Source of the DNA: Syntrophorhabdaceae bacterium
GTDB lineage: Bacteria; Desulfobacterota; Syntrophorhabdia; Syntrophorhabdales; Syntrophorhabdaceae
NCBI GenBank assembly: GCA_036504895.1
Contig: DASXUJ010000134.1
Coordinates: 38,807 to 102,806, forward strand
DNA length: 64,000 bases
Reading direction: 5' to 3'
Shown piece by piece: positions 28,033 through 38,026 of the stretch; within the stretch, counting starts at the first letter, position 1, and every line of letters starts with the position of its first letter. Position numbers and translations under genes: made by a program. The notes under the pieces were generated by a model. The model was not told where the DNA came from, made no database searches, and saw only the letters and a list, made by a program, of their open reading frames with translations.

Positions 28033-28193
28033 GGTATCGACAAATTATGGCGCACGTCGGAGGAAAATGCAACAATCCCCAAGGCCACAAAGAGCGTTTA
28101 AGGTCCGGAGGCGGGTTGACGCCGTTCAGGGGAGTCATTAATGTTAAAGAAACGATAAAGATCGTGGTTCTCATTACGGAGGCCCTGCGAAAA

Positions 28194-29174
28194 ATGGAGC
28201 GGAAGATACCGCAGCATATGACCCTCAACCGTTTTCTTGTCCAGCAGCAGCACGCGTATCCCGGGGCCGCAGGTGAGTTGACGGCCGTCATGGACCAGCT
28301 GGGGACCGTGGGGAAGATTATCTCCAGCTCCATGCGGCGGATCGCCTTGGACGGGCTCACGGGCCTTACCGGGGGGCTGAACGTGCAGGGCGAGGAAGTG
28401 AGAAAACTCGATGAGCTGGGGAATACCATCTTTATCGAGGCCTTCGAGTACGTCGATATCGTGGGCGCTGTCGTCTCCGAAGAGATGGACGAGCCCCTGG
28501 CCATCTCCTCCGGGGGAGAGCCCGGGAAATACGTGGTCCTCGTGGACCCCATCGACGGCTCCTCGAACCTGGACGTGGACTGCGTTATCGGCTCGATCTT
28601 CTCCATACGCAACCTGAAAGGGAGCGTGGAAGAATCCATTTTGCAGAAGGGGACCGGGCAGGTGGCAGCCGGCTATATCATGTACGGGACATCGACGCTG
28701 CTCGTCTACACCGCGGGAGACGGGGTGCACATCTTTGTCCTCGACGAGCAGATCGGAGAGTTCGTCCTGACCCACGACATGGTCCGCATGCCCGCCAAAG
28801 GGACCATAATGAGCAGCAATTTCGGCAATTATCAACGGTGGGCCGATCCGGTCAAAAGGTTCGCCGGCACCCTTGCCAGGGAGGAAACCTACTCCCTCAG
28901 GTATTCCGGAGCCCTCGTGGCCGACCTCCACCAAATCCTTCACAAGGGGGGTATCTACCTTTACCCGGAGGACGACAAGAGGCCTGAGGGGAAACTGAGA
29001 CTCCTCTACGAATGCGCCCCCCTCGCCATGATCGCCGAGCAGGCAGGTGGAGGGGCAACCAACGGGAAGGCCAGGGTCATGGAGATTGCACCCGGCCACG
29101 CGCACCAGCGTGTCCCCTTCGCCATCGGAAGCCCGTATGAAATCGGCAAATATGAAGAATTTTGCCGCGGTTAG
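28194..29174 (+). CDS. fbp: Class I fructose-1,6-bisphosphatase
   Basis: This gluconeogenic enzyme removes the 1-phosphate from fructose 1,6-bisphosphate. From the ATG at 28194 (GGAGG eleven bases upstream) it is 326 residues, the normal family length; the frame is open to 28047 but the extra part is not family-like. Metal-binding motifs are VVSEEMDEP and VDPIDGSSNLDVDC. GIYLYPEDDKRPEGKLRLLYECAPLAMIAEQAGG carries the substrate-binding Lys and the conserved C-terminal metal Glu (core KLRLLYE). It is a single gene. The cytoplasmic location is standard for the family. Confidence 0.93.
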   Translation: MERKIPQHMTLNRFLVQQQHAYPGAAGELTAVMDQLGTVGKIISSSMRRIALDGLTGLTGGLNVQGEEVRKLDELGNTIFIEAFEYVDIVGAVVSEEMDEPLAISSGGEPGKYVVLVDPIDGSSNLDVDCVIGSIFSIRNLKGSVEESILQKGTGQVAAGYIMYGTSTLLVYTAGDGVHIFVLDEQIGEFVLTHDMVRMPAKGTIMSSNFGNYQRWADPVKRFAGTLAREETYSLRYSGALVADLHQILHKGGIYLYPEDDKRPEGKLRLLYECAPLAMIAEQAGGGATNGKARVMEIAPGHAHQRVPFAIGSPYEIGKYEEFCRG

Positions 29175-29279
29175 CCACCCTGTTTTTGCAGGAGTTCCCT
29201 CTAACTTAACACGGTGGTGTCTTCTTTGTCATTTGTCCGAAACAGTGGTATGGCGACGGTCCCGCTCCTGTCGTCGGCC

Positions 29280-29588
29280 TCACTTCACCGGCTGAACTGC
29301 ACGACATTCGTCCAGGCACCCGGAGTAGTGCAGGGCCTCCTCTTCCACCTTGTCCTGATAGGCCATCACATTAAGCCCTTTTTCATACTTTGCGGCAAGT
29401 TGTTTCATTTTCCCCGAGTGCCGTTTGAGACACTCCTCCTGACAATGTGGCGCATCACCCCGTTTTCCTCCGCCGGAGTTGCCCGTTGCCGGGAAAGAGC
29501 AGAACCAGAACCAAAGGAGGAATACAAGGAAAATTACTATCCCCCCTCCGGCGCGGAAGAGACCCTTGAAATGTGTTCTATTGTTCAT
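29280..29588 (-). CDS. Small membrane-anchored twin-CX3C protein
   Basis: This 102-residue protein has one N-terminal hydrophobic helix (IVIFLVFLLWFWFCSF, ~17-32) and a short soluble domain with two CX3C motifs, CQEEC (~49-53) and CLDEC (~91-95), separated by a helical stretch. Twin CX3C helical hairpins are usually held by two disulfides, as in small exported or intermembrane chaperone-like proteins. Function is unknown. It lies alone downstream of, and converging with, the phosphatase gene. Confidence 0.55.
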   Translation of the reverse strand: MNNRTHFKGLFRAGGGIVIFLVFLLWFWFCSFPATGNSGGGKRGDAPHCQEECLKRHSGKMKQLAAKYEKGLNVMAYQDKVEEEALHYSGCLDECRAVQPVK

Positions 29589-29676
29589 CTGATCGTGCCT
29601 CCTGTAGATACTTCCACCCTTCGAATGGTTCTCAGTCTGCGATGGATTTCTAAAATTTCACTCCCCACGGTTTTGG

Positions 29677-31422
29677 TCATTGCGTTGAATTGAGCGAAGT
29701 TTCCCAAGTTTCGACGAGTCCAAAGGCCTCCCCGGAAGTCCCGGCGAGGGCAAGGCTTTGAAAAAGATGCCTGTTCTGAGTTGCCCGGCTTACCATGCCC
29801 AGGATGCGGATCTGGACCTCGGGCTTCTCCTCGGGGGTCAGGATCAGAAAGACCAATTGGACGGGCTTTTCTGTCGATACGTCCGAAATCCCCTGCTTCG
29901 CGAGACCGAGGGCCACTAGGGGGGCCGGCAGGCCGGGAAGGCGGACATGGGGAAACGCCGCTCCCTCATTAAAAAAAGTAGATCCCTGCGCCTCGCGCGT
30001 GAGAATTGCGGCGTAGAGTTCCCCGGGATCAATCGGCCCGCCTTCTTTCGCGATTGTACCCGTCAAGGCCCGGAGCGCCTCCTCCTTCGTTATCGCATGC
30101 TCCCATAGGAGAATGCGGTCGGCCGAGATCAACCCACTCAGGTCCAATGGCTCCCTATCCGCCGGCTCCGCCTTTGCGGGGGCGGGCGTTGCCGGAAGCG
30201 GCGCATTGGGCTTCAGACCCCAGGCGTCTTCGTCGCTCGTGTCCAGGACCGCCACGGTAACCCCTTTTGCCCGCCTGATCAGGTTTCCCACGATGTCGTT
30301 GTTTCTGCCGAATCTCTTCCAAAACGGCCGCGGCCGGGGTTTCCCGATGACGATATGGCCCACCAGGTATTCTTTCGCAAACCTGAGGATCGTATCCGCC
30401 ACGTCTTCTCCTTTATAGGTAAATACCATGGCGCCCAGCTGCTTCGCCAAAGTCAGCGTGTCGGAGATGAGCCGCTGTGTCCGCGCATCGATGACCGTCG
30501 CCTCTTCCGAGGGGGTCTGGACGTATACGGCATACCAGTTCCGGTTAAGCCTTCCCGCGAGACGGGAGGCATAGCGCAGGAGTTTCTCGCTGTTCGGCCC
30601 GTGGGAGCTCAGGCAGACCATTATCTGGTCCGGTGCCACGGTCGGCTTCTCCTCCGGCTCTTCCCGCCTCCTCAGATCGAGCTGTGAAGCCAGCTCGCGC
30701 AAAGTGAGCTCCCGGAGCCGTTCAAGGTTGGAATAGGTGAAAAAATTGAGGAGGGACGCCTCAACACGATCGGAGGGGTAAATTTTGCCACTCTGAAGAC
30801 GCCGCCTCAGGTCTTCGGCGGTGAGATCCACATCCACGATCTGGTCCGCCCCGGCAAGGACCGAATCGGGCAGGCGCTCCCTGACCTTCACCCCGACCGC
30901 CTTCTCGATCACGTTGTAGAGGCTCTCCAGGTGCTGGACATTCACCGTGGTGATCACGTGAATTCCCGCGGCGAGAATATCCTGGATATCCTGGTACCGC
31001 TTGGGGTTTCTCGCGCCGGGAACGTTCGTGTGGGCAAGCTCGTCGATGAGCGCCACCTGGGGCCTGCGCGCCAGAATTGCGTCGGTATCCATCTCTTCCA
31101 CTACGATGCCGCGATACTCCTGGTGCTCGCGGGGAATCATCACCAGGCCTTCGGCGAGCTTCTCGATATCGGCCCTGCCGTGGGTCTCGAGTAGCCCTAT
31201 GACCACGTCTATCCCGTCTTCCTTGAGCCGGTGCCCCTCCTGGAGCATCTGGTACGTCTTTCCTACCCCCGGACAATAGCCGAGGTAGATCTTGAGACGC
31301 CCCTGCTGGGAACGGCGTATCAGCCTGAGGAAGGTGTTGGCCCTGCTTTCGGCTTCGTCAATGGGATTTTCTTGTGTCGTCATCGTCGTCGGAGGACATA
31401 TGTCCTCAGTCTCCCCGGACAT
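29677..31422 (-). CDS. KdpD-like sensor module fused to a PTS EIIA domain, no kinase
   Basis: The 581-residue protein begins with the KdpD N-terminal domain (~38-245): Walker-A-like GYCPGVGKT (48-56), ETHGR and ALIDELAHTN. A universal-stress-protein domain follows (~255-390, QIMVCLSSHGPN; GHIVIGKPRPRPF). The membrane helices and histidine kinase of classical KdpD are absent. Instead residues ~425-575 form a PTS EIIA (fructose/Ntr-type) domain whose FNEGAAFPHVRLPG contains the phosphorylatable His. The gene overlaps kdpC by 17 bases and ends the kdp operon. It may tie K+ or c-di-AMP sensing to the PTS-Ntr phosphorylation state. Domain calls are secure; the coupling is inference. Confidence 0.85.
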   Translation of the reverse strand: MSGETEDICPPTTMTTQENPIDEAESRANTFLRLIRRSQQGRLKIYLGYCPGVGKTYQMLQEGHRLKEDGIDVVIGLLETHGRADIEKLAEGLVMIPREHQEYRGIVVEEMDTDAILARRPQVALIDELAHTNVPGARNPKRYQDIQDILAAGIHVITTVNVQHLESLYNVIEKAVGVKVRERLPDSVLAGADQIVDVDLTAEDLRRRLQSGKIYPSDRVEASLLNFFTYSNLERLRELTLRELASQLDLRRREEPEEKPTVAPDQIMVCLSSHGPNSEKLLRYASRLAGRLNRNWYAVYVQTPSEEATVIDARTQRLISDTLTLAKQLGAMVFTYKGEDVADTILRFAKEYLVGHIVIGKPRPRPFWKRFGRNNDIVGNLIRRAKGVTVAVLDTSDEDAWGLKPNAPLPATPAPAKAEPADREPLDLSGLISADRILLWEHAITKEEALRALTGTIAKEGGPIDPGELYAAILTREAQGSTFFNEGAAFPHVRLPGLPAPLVALGLAKQGISDVSTEKPVQLVFLILTPEEKPEVQIRILGMVSRATQNRHLFQSLALAGTSGEAFGLVETWETSLNSTQ

Positions 31423-31990
31423 CGAGCATCATGTTGAGCTTCAGGACATGGACCCGCGGTTCTCCCAATATTCCCAGGTAACGGTCTTCAGTCGAGCGTG
31501 CAATCACCGCAAAGACTTCGTCTTCCCCCCTGCCCCTGGCTTTTGCCACCCGGGGGGCCTGCAGTCGTGCGTTTTGCACGCTTATATGAGGGTCGAGTCC
31601 ACTCGCCGATGCGGTCACCGCGTCGGCAGGTATGGGGACATCGGGTCCAAGGCCGTTCTCGGCCCGATACTCGGAAATGCGCTGTTTCACCGTCTCTATC
31701 AGCTTTCTCGAAGTCGGCCCCAGGTTACTCCCCCCGGAATTGAGCGCGTCATAACCGGTCCCTGCGGCTGACGGCCGGGGATGGAAATATTTGGCAGTTG
31801 CAAAACCTTGCCCCACGAGATACGATCCGTGACGCCTTCCTTCCCGCCCCACCATGGAGCCGTTGGCCTCGAAGGGAAAGAGCGCCTGCGCGAGACCCCA
31901 GATTACCGCCGGGTAGATGGCGCAGACAAGGACGCCCAGGGACAGGACGGCAATGACCGCGATCTTTAGTTCAACGAAGAGCTTCTTCAT
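31406..31990 (-). CDS. kdpC: K+-transporting P-type ATPase subunit KdpC
   Basis: This 194-residue protein has one N-terminal membrane helix (IAVIAVLSLGVLVCAIYPAVIWGLAQALFP, of which ~10-33 spans the membrane). Its periplasmic domain contains the family motifs RHGSYLVGQGF, YFHPRPSAAG and ASASGLDPHIS. KdpC stabilises the KdpFABC complex and assists K+ binding. It sits 21 bases after kdpB and overlaps the following kdpD-like gene. Confidence 0.95.
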   Translation of the reverse strand: MKKLFVELKIAVIAVLSLGVLVCAIYPAVIWGLAQALFPFEANGSMVGREGRRHGSYLVGQGFATAKYFHPRPSAAGTGYDALNSGGSNLGPTSRKLIETVKQRISEYRAENGLGPDVPIPADAVTASASGLDPHISVQNARLQAPRVAKARGRGEDEVFAVIARSTEDRYLGILGEPRVHVLKLNMMLDVRGD

Positions 31991-32011
31991 CTTCTCTCTC
32001 CTTTTACCTCC

Positions 32012-34030
32012 CTATACCAGGCGTAGCCCGTTGACGATCATATCGATAAGCTTGATCCCCGGGAAAGGGGCCATGAGACCCCCCAGACCGTAGATCAGAA
32101 GGTTGCGCCTGAGGATCGCCGCTGCGCCGAGGGGACGGAACCGCACTCCCCGCAGGGCCAGGGGAATAAGGGCCACGATTATGAGGGCATTGAAAATGAC
32201 CGCGCTCACGATCGCGCTCCTCGGGGAGCCGAGGCCCATGAGGTTGAGGGGGGCGATCACAGGGAAGACGGTCACCACCATCGCCGGGATGATGGCGAAA
32301 TATTTGGCCACGTCGTTCGCGATACTGAAGGTGGTAAGTGCCCCCCGGGTGACGAGCATCTGCTTGCCGATCTCAACCACTTCTATCAGCTTGGTCGGGT
32401 TGGAGTCCAGGTCCACCATGTTCCCCGCTTCCTTGGCTGCCTGAGTCCCCGTATTCATGGCCACACCCACGTCGGCCTGTGCGAGGGCAGGGGCATCGTT
32501 TGTGCCGTCGCCGGTCATGGCCACGAGGTGTCCCGCTGCCTGTTCCCTCCGTATGAGGGCCAGCTTGTCTTCCGGCCTGGCTTCGGCAATAAAATCATCT
32601 ACCCCCGCTTCCCGGGCTATGGCGGCAGCCGTCAACTGGTTGTCTCCTGTAATCATTACGGTCTTGATGCCCATTGCCCTGAACCGGTCAAAGCGGTCTT
32701 TCAACCCGCCTTTGACAATATCCTTCAGGTGGATGGACCCCAGGACCCTCGTTCCTTCTGCGACCAGTAAGGGGGTTCCCCCCCGGAAGGAGATGCGGCT
32801 GACCGCGTCACGCACTTCCGGGGGGATGGAGCCGGTAAGAGCTTCTATGGAGTCGACGGCCCCTTTTCTGATCTGCCTGCCGTCCATATCCACGCCGCTC
32901 ATCCTCGTCTGGGCCGAGAAGGCGACAAATTCCGCGTTCGGCAGCTCCAGGATCGAACGGCCCCTGAGACCATAATCTTTCGCGAGGACCACGATGCTTC
33001 TGCCCTCCGGCGTCTCGTCCGCCAGGGATGCAAGCTGCGCGGCATTTGCCAATTCCTGGGCTTCCACTCCCGGCGCAGGGATGAATTCCACGGCCTGCCG
33101 ATCGCCCAAGGTGATGGTGCCCGTCTTATCGAGAAGCAGCACATCCACATCCCCCGCCGCCTCCACCGCCCGGCCGCTCATGGCCAATACGTTTTTCTGT
33201 ACCATGCGGTCGATGCCCGCGATGCCGATGGCGCTTAGGAGACCCCCGATAGTGGTGGGGATGAGGCAGACGAGCAGAGCCGTCAGTACGGTGGTGGAAA
33301 AGTCGATGTGCGAATAGAGCCCGAAGGGCTTCAGGGTCATGACCACTACGAGAAAAATGATGGTCATGGCAGAGAGAAGAATCGTGAGGGCGATCTCGTT
33401 CGGCGTCTTCTGCCTCACTGCCCCTTCCACGAGGCCGATCATCCTGTCGAGGAAACTCTCTCCGGGGTTTGCCGTAACACACACGTGGATCCAGTCGGAC
33501 AGGACCCGGGTGCCGCCGGTAACGGCGCTTCTGTCGCCGCCGGCCTCGCGGATCACCGGGGCGGATTCTCCTGTGATCGCCGATTCGTCCACGGTTGCCA
33601 CGCCCTCGACAATCTCACCGTCCGCAGGGATCATGTCTCCTGCGGAGACAACTACAAGATCGCCTTTCTTCAAAGCCTGGGCCTCGATTTCAACAAATGA
33701 TCCATCCGGACTGAGAAGATTGGCGGTCGTGCTGGTCCGCGTCTTCCGAAGGGCATTTGCCTGCGCCTTTCCCCGGCCCTCGGCCATTGCCTCGGCAAAA
33801 TTGGCAAAAAGCACCGTGAACCAGAGCCATAGGGATATCTGCAATCCGAAGCCGAAAGGCTCCTCCTTCGACGGGAAGGCAAGGCTGACGGTGGTAATCG
33901 CGGCGCCTGCTTCGGTGACGAATATAACCGGGTTCTTCATGAGCTTTCTCGGATTCAGCTTTTTAAAGGAGTCGAAGATCGCCTGCCTGATTATCTGCCG
34001 GTCCAAAAGGGAATGGGTTCTCGCAGCCAT
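32012..34030 (-). CDS. kdpB: K+-transporting P-type ATPase subunit KdpB
   Basis: This 672-residue P-type ATPase hydrolyses ATP to drive high-affinity K+ uptake in the inner membrane. Motifs include [12 protein letters not shown] with the phosphorylated Asp, TGES in the actuator domain, [20 protein letters not shown] and [20 protein letters not shown]. Length is normal for KdpB. It lies 14 bases after kdpA and is followed by kdpC. Confidence 0.97.
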   Translation of the reverse strand: MAARTHSLLDRQIIRQAIFDSFKKLNPRKLMKNPVIFVTEAGAAITTVSLAFPSKEEPFGFGLQISLWLWFTVLFANFAEAMAEGRGKAQANALRKTRTSTTANLLSPDGSFVEIEAQALKKGDLVVVSAGDMIPADGEIVEGVATVDESAITGESAPVIREAGGDRSAVTGGTRVLSDWIHVCVTANPGESFLDRMIGLVEGAVRQKTPNEIALTILLSAMTIIFLVVVMTLKPFGLYSHIDFSTTVLTALLVCLIPTTIGGLLSAIGIAGIDRMVQKNVLAMSGRAVEAAGDVDVLLLDKTGTITLGDRQAVEFIPAPGVEAQELANAAQLASLADETPEGRSIVVLAKDYGLRGRSILELPNAEFVAFSAQTRMSGVDMDGRQIRKGAVDSIEALTGSIPPEVRDAVSRISFRGGTPLLVAEGTRVLGSIHLKDIVKGGLKDRFDRFRAMGIKTVMITGDNQLTAAAIAREAGVDDFIAEARPEDKLALIRREQAAGHLVAMTGDGTNDAPALAQADVGVAMNTGTQAAKEAGNMVDLDSNPTKLIEVVEIGKQMLVTRGALTTFSIANDVAKYFAIIPAMVVTVFPVIAPLNLMGLGSPRSAIVSAVIFNALIIVALIPLALRGVRFRPLGAAAILRRNLLIYGLGGLMAPFPGIKLIDMIVNGLRLV

Positions 34031-34044
34031 AATGTATGACTCCT

Positions 34045-35832
34045 CTAGTAGAGCACCTGAGATTTCGTCAAAAGAAAATGTTCCACCACGGGACCGAGGG
34101 CAAGGGCGGGGAGAAAGGTGAGGGCCCCCACGATAAGAACCGTCCCGACGAGGACGAGAATGAATATGGGGCCCCAGACAGGGAAGCTCCCCCCTGACGA
34201 GGGGACCTGCTTCTTTTTCGCCAGGCTTCCCGCAAGGGCCATGACAGGAACGATCATCAGGAAGCGGCCGAAAAGCATGGCGAGACCCAGAGTGGTGTTG
34301 TACCAGGAGGTGTTTCCCGATAAACCGGCAAAGGCGCTCCCGTTATTGCCCGTAGCCGATGAAAAGGCGTAGAGAATCTCGCTCAGGCCATGAGGTCCCG
34401 CGTTATTGAGGCCCGCGAGCCCCCATGTGCTTATTACCGCCCAGGCAGAAAAGCCGAGGATCGAGAAAATCAGGATGAGCAGCGCGAGGACCGAAACCTT
34501 CACGTCATAGGAATCGATCTTCTTGCCCAGATATTCCGGGGTCCGCCCCACCATCAGCCCCGTCAGAAAGACGGCGAGGACCACAAAGATGAGCATTCCG
34601 TAGAGTCCGGCGCCCACGCCGCCGAATACCACTTCGCCGAGCTGGATGTTAAAGAGGGGAATGAGGCCCCCAAGGGGCGTGAAGGAATCGTGCATACTAT
34701 TTACCGCACCGCACGAGGCGGCAGAGGTGACCGTGGCAAAAAGGGCTGAGCCGAAGATCCCGAAGCGGACCTCCTTTCCCTCCATGTTGCCGCCTGCCGC
34801 ATCGATTCCCAATGCATGGAGCCGCGGATTGCCCCCGGCCTCGGCCCACCAGCAGACGAAGAAGGCGGCGAGGAAAAGGATTGCCATGGCGCTCCAGATT
34901 GCCCAGCCGTGTTGCTGCTTTTTCACCATCCTGCCGAGGTAATAGGTGAGACCGCCAGGGATGAGAAAGATCGAAAGGATCTGGATAAAGTTGGACAGGG
35001 GGGTCGGGTTCTCGTAGGGATGGGCTGCATTTGCATTGAAGAAGCCGCCTCCGTTCGTTCCCACCATCTTGATCGCGACCTGGGACGCCGCCGGCCCTTG
35101 GGGAATAACCTGATTTTCGACCTTTGTGCCGCCGGCCAATGCATTTCCTTTTTCCCCGGACCCTTCCTGCGGGGGAGGAGTGACAACCGCCGGTTCCACA
35201 AGGCTCGCCTTTTCATAGGCCCGGAAGTTCTGGACCACCCCCTGGGCTGAAAGGAAAAGGGCAAAAATAACGCAAATGGGGATGAGGAGGTAGAGATGGA
35301 TGCGGACGAGATCTACCCAGAAATTTCCGATCGTGTCTGCCGAATGGCGGGCAATGCCCCGCACGAGAGCCGCGGCAACGCCGATTCCCACGGCGGCGGA
35401 GGCGAAATTATGGAACGTGAGGCCCACCATCTGGGAGAAATAGGAGAGTGTCGATTCACCCCCGTAATTCTGCCAGTCCGTATTCGTGGTAAAGCTTGCG
35501 GCCGTATTGAACGCCAGGTCGCTGCTCACCGCCCCGAAACCCTGGGGATTAAGGGGAAGAATATGCTGGAGCCTGAGGACCGCGTAGGTGAAAAGAAGCC
35601 CGGCGAGGCTGAAACAAAGCAGGGATATCGCATAGCTCTTCCAGTCTTGCTCCCGGCCCTTATTTATACCGAATATTCTATAGAAAAGCCTCTCCAGGGG
35701 ACGCAGCGCCGGATCGAGGAAGGTCTTCCCCTCGCCGTCGAGGACCCGCACCAGATAAAGCCCCACCGGCTTCGTGAGCGCAGTAAGGAGCCCCAGGAAG
35801 AGCGCCAGTTGGATGTAGCCATATATGTTCAT
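34045..35832 (-). CDS. kdpA: K+-transporting ATPase subunit KdpA
   Basis: This polytopic subunit has about ten helices (595 residues from the ATG at 35832, which has the better ribosome spacing after AGAGG; an ATG six bases earlier is possible). It binds and translocates K+ by four pore loops of KcsA type; visible family segments include [33 protein letters not shown] and [13 protein letters not shown]. It follows kdpF by 13 bases. Confidence 0.96.
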   Translation of the reverse strand: MNIYGYIQLALFLGLLTALTKPVGLYLVRVLDGEGKTFLDPALRPLERLFYRIFGINKGREQDWKSYAISLLCFSLAGLLFTYAVLRLQHILPLNPQGFGAVSSDLAFNTAASFTTNTDWQNYGGESTLSYFSQMVGLTFHNFASAAVGIGVAAALVRGIARHSADTIGNFWVDLVRIHLYLLIPICVIFALFLSAQGVVQNFRAYEKASLVEPAVVTPPPQEGSGEKGNALAGGTKVENQVIPQGPAASQVAIKMVGTNGGGFFNANAAHPYENPTPLSNFIQILSIFLIPGGLTYYLGRMVKKQQHGWAIWSAMAILFLAAFFVCWWAEAGGNPRLHALGIDAAGGNMEGKEVRFGIFGSALFATVTSAASCGAVNSMHDSFTPLGGLIPLFNIQLGEVVFGGVGAGLYGMLIFVVLAVFLTGLMVGRTPEYLGKKIDSYDVKVSVLALLILIFSILGFSAWAVISTWGLAGLNNAGPHGLSEILYAFSSATGNNGSAFAGLSGNTSWYNTTLGLAMLFGRFLMIVPVMALAGSLAKKKQVPSSGGSFPVWGPIFILVLVGTVLIVGALTFLPALALGPVVEHFLLTKSQVLY

Positions 35833-35845
35833 ACCCATACCTCTT

Positions 35846-35929
35846 TCAGAACTTCTCCGGGTAAAGCACGCTGAGGAGAAGATAGACGATCAAAACAATA
35901 CCGACGACCGCGCCTATTGCATCAACCAT
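35846..35929 (-). CDS. kdpF: KdpF small membrane subunit
   Basis: This 27-residue peptide begins MVDAIGAVVGIVLIVYLL and ends YPEKF, a single helix with the conserved KdpF tail (L.PE.F). It stabilises the Kdp complex in the membrane. It lies just upstream of kdpA in the same direction. Confidence 0.9.
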   Translation of the reverse strand: MVDAIGAVVGIVLIVYLLLSVLYPEKF

Positions 35930-35932
35930 GTT

Positions 35933-36016
35933 TCAAAGCCTCCCGCAGCCATGGACGTATATGACGCAGATCCCGAAAAAGACGGTGGAGAGAAGGATAT
36001 AAAGAAGATCCGTCAT
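35933..36016 (-). CDS. 27-residue membrane peptide upstream of kdpF
   Basis: MTDLLYILLSTVFFGICVIY is followed by VHGCGRL, one membrane helix with a short Cys- and Arg-containing tail. Its ATG overlaps the TGA of the histidine kinase gene (ATGA), and its stop is three bases before kdpF, so it is embedded in the operon. Similar short peptides with a Y.RGCERL-like end often precede kdpF in other bacteria. Its role is not established. Confidence 0.7.
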   Translation of the reverse strand: MTDLLYILLSTVFFGICVIYVHGCGRL

Positions 36017-37857
36017 GAACCGATTTCCTCCTTTCTTGTACGGTCTGCCCTCAAGAGGGTGAAGGTGAAGACGCTCCCCTTGCCTTCCATGCTGCTTGCG
36101 CTCGCCGTCCCTCCATGGGCCCCGGTAATCTGCTTCACTATGGCGAGCCCAAGCCCCGTGCCCGTCTCTTTTTCCTGTTTGGGGACGCGGAAGAACTGCT
36201 CGAAGACGCTACTCAAATATTCCGGCGGGATGCCCCTGCCCGTGTCCGTGATCTCAAATTTCACCCGTTTTTCCTCCACGACTGCCGAGATCGTGATCTT
36301 TCCGCCCGGATCGGTATATCGGAGGGCATTGGAAAGAAGATTGGAGAAGACGTGGGCGATCTGTGTCGCGTCGGCCCATACCTCGGGCGGATCTCCAGGC
36401 AAATATGTCTCGATGAAGACGCCCTTATCGTGGGCCATGAGCGTGAACAGGTCTACTGCCTCGAGGGCGAGCTCGTTCGGATTTTTTGCCTCGAAATTCA
36501 TAATCATCCTGCCGGACTCTATCCGGCTGATGTCGAGAAGGCTGCCCAAAATGGAGTGAAGCCTGTCGCTGTCCTCCCGGGCCGCCAGCAAAAGCTCGAC
36601 CTGTTTTTCCGTGAGAGGGCCCACTCTCTCTTCAAGTAAAATATGAATTGCCATGCGAATCGATGTGAGGGGGCTCTTTAACTGATGGGAGACGACCGAT
36701 ACAATCCCCCGCTTCATCTCATCCTGCTGCCACATTTGCGTTACGTCCTTAAGGACCAGGACAATTCCGGTGGGGAGGCCTTCCGGGTCGAGGATGGGCA
36801 CTGCTTCCGGACGGAAGAACCTCTCTTCCCCCTTGATGAACTGCTGTATCACGGTCTTCCTGTTTTCGGGCGCGGTGACGGGCGCATTCTTTATGGCCTG
36901 CCGCCAGGCGTCTTTGAGAACGGGAAATTTGAGGCCGTCTATCGTGGTGTTCGGTTTCAAGCCGAAGACCTCTCTCGCGAGCTCCGTCGCGGTCTCCACC
37001 CGCCCCTCGAGGTCCAATAGGGCAATGGAATCGGGGAGGCTGTCGAAGGCGCGCTGCGTGGCCCGCTGAACCCGGATCAGTTTCGCATGGTCCGAGCGGC
37101 GGGATTCCCGAAGGTTCGCCGCCATCGTATTGAAGGCCTCCGAAAGGTGGCCGATCTCGTCTTTTGAGTCGCTCCTTACCACGAGATCGAGGTTTCCCCG
37201 CCCGATCTCGTCTGCTGACGCGATAAGCCGGTTTATGGGGTGGAGAATCCACCGGCTGGTGAGGAAAAAAAACCCGGCAGCCACCATTGCGCCGAAAACG
37301 AGGAGCAGGTACATCTGCCTGCGGGCCGATGCGGCCTTGTGACGCGCCGCATCATTGGCTTCATTCATGTTGTGCTGGTTCATCCGGAGAATCTCGTCGG
37401 CAGTATCTTTGATCTGGCGAAAAAGAGAAAGCACTTTCGAGAAGTAGGTCTCCCGGCGCATCGCAAGGGAGGCGCCTGGGTCATGGATCGTCTCAATCTC
37501 TCTCTTATACTGACGGTAAAGCTCCCGGATGCGCGCCACCTTCCGGCCCTCTCCGGGCAGGGTTATATTGTCCGATTCTGTCGCGAGGGCCTTGTCGAAG
37601 GCCTCAGAATTTGCGCGGATGAGGCCGTTCCCTCTTTGCCGGTCCCCCAGAAGCCCGACGAGAACGCCGCTATCGATCCCCTCCAGGGCTTCCTTCATCT
37701 GCTGACAGGCGACCACGCTCCTGTAATTCTCCCGCAGGATCACGTCTATCGACTCTCCCAGCCCTGTCAGATAGGTGATTCCCTGAATCCCGATTATCAG
37801 AATAATCAGGAGGAGGCCTCCAAAGCCCAATGACAATTTTTTCTGTAATCCCGACAC
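36013..37857 (-). CDS. Membrane sensor histidine kinase (HAMP-PAS-HisKA) of the kdp operon
   Basis: The 614-residue protein starts at GTG after AGGAGAAACAG. It has a first helix (~8-30), a ~150-residue extracytoplasmic helical sensor domain, a second helix (~182-204), HAMP (~204-255), PAS (~265-375), HisKA with His391 in VSHQLKSPL, and HATPase with NLLSNALRYTD and GTGLGLAIVKQ. It is directly followed by the 27-residue peptide and kdpF, and lies downstream of an NtrC-type regulator gene. It probably replaces the kinase part of KdpD for this operon. What it senses (K+, turgor or other) is unknown. Confidence 0.9.
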   Translation of the reverse strand: MSGLQKKLSLGFGGLLLIILIIGIQGITYLTGLGESIDVILRENYRSVVACQQMKEALEGIDSGVLVGLLGDRQRGNGLIRANSEAFDKALATESDNITLPGEGRKVARIRELYRQYKREIETIHDPGASLAMRRETYFSKVLSLFRQIKDTADEILRMNQHNMNEANDAARHKAASARRQMYLLLVFGAMVAAGFFFLTSRWILHPINRLIASADEIGRGNLDLVVRSDSKDEIGHLSEAFNTMAANLRESRRSDHAKLIRVQRATQRAFDSLPDSIALLDLEGRVETATELAREVFGLKPNTTIDGLKFPVLKDAWRQAIKNAPVTAPENRKTVIQQFIKGEERFFRPEAVPILDPEGLPTGIVLVLKDVTQMWQQDEMKRGIVSVVSHQLKSPLTSIRMAIHILLEERVGPLTEKQVELLLAAREDSDRLHSILGSLLDISRIESGRMIMNFEAKNPNELALEAVDLFTLMAHDKGVFIETYLPGDPPEVWADATQIAHVFSNLLSNALRYTDPGGKITISAVVEEKRVKFEITDTGRGIPPEYLSSVFEQFFRVPKQEKETGTGLGLAIVKQITGAHGGTASASSMEGKGSVFTFTLLRADRTRKEEIGS

Positions 37858-38026
37858 CTGTTTCTCCTGATACCTATGATAGCAAACATTATGCCGCGGG
37901 GTAGAGATTGCTAACCCATTGATAATATAATCATATTTATTAATGAAAGAAGATGGGGCCTTGCATTTTTCACGGACTCGGACAAAAACTCATTGTAAAT
38001 TGCAAGGGTTCGAGAGGGGCACTATT
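37858..38026 (-). promoter_or_regulatory. AT-rich spacer with inverted CCTTGCA half sites
   Basis: The 169 bases between regulator and kinase genes are AT-rich in the middle. CCTTGCATTT (37959-37968) and AAATTGCAAGG (37997-38007) form an inverted pair 28 bases apart. Such spaced dyads resemble enhancer sites for NtrC-family activators. I could not find a clear -24/-12 sigma-54 promoter, so the call is a candidate only. Confidence 0.35.

Noticed and set aside
37858..38026. Sigma-54 -24/-12 promoter before the kinase/kdp genes
   Set aside because: I looked for GG-N10-GC on the minus strand and found no convincing match in the spacer.
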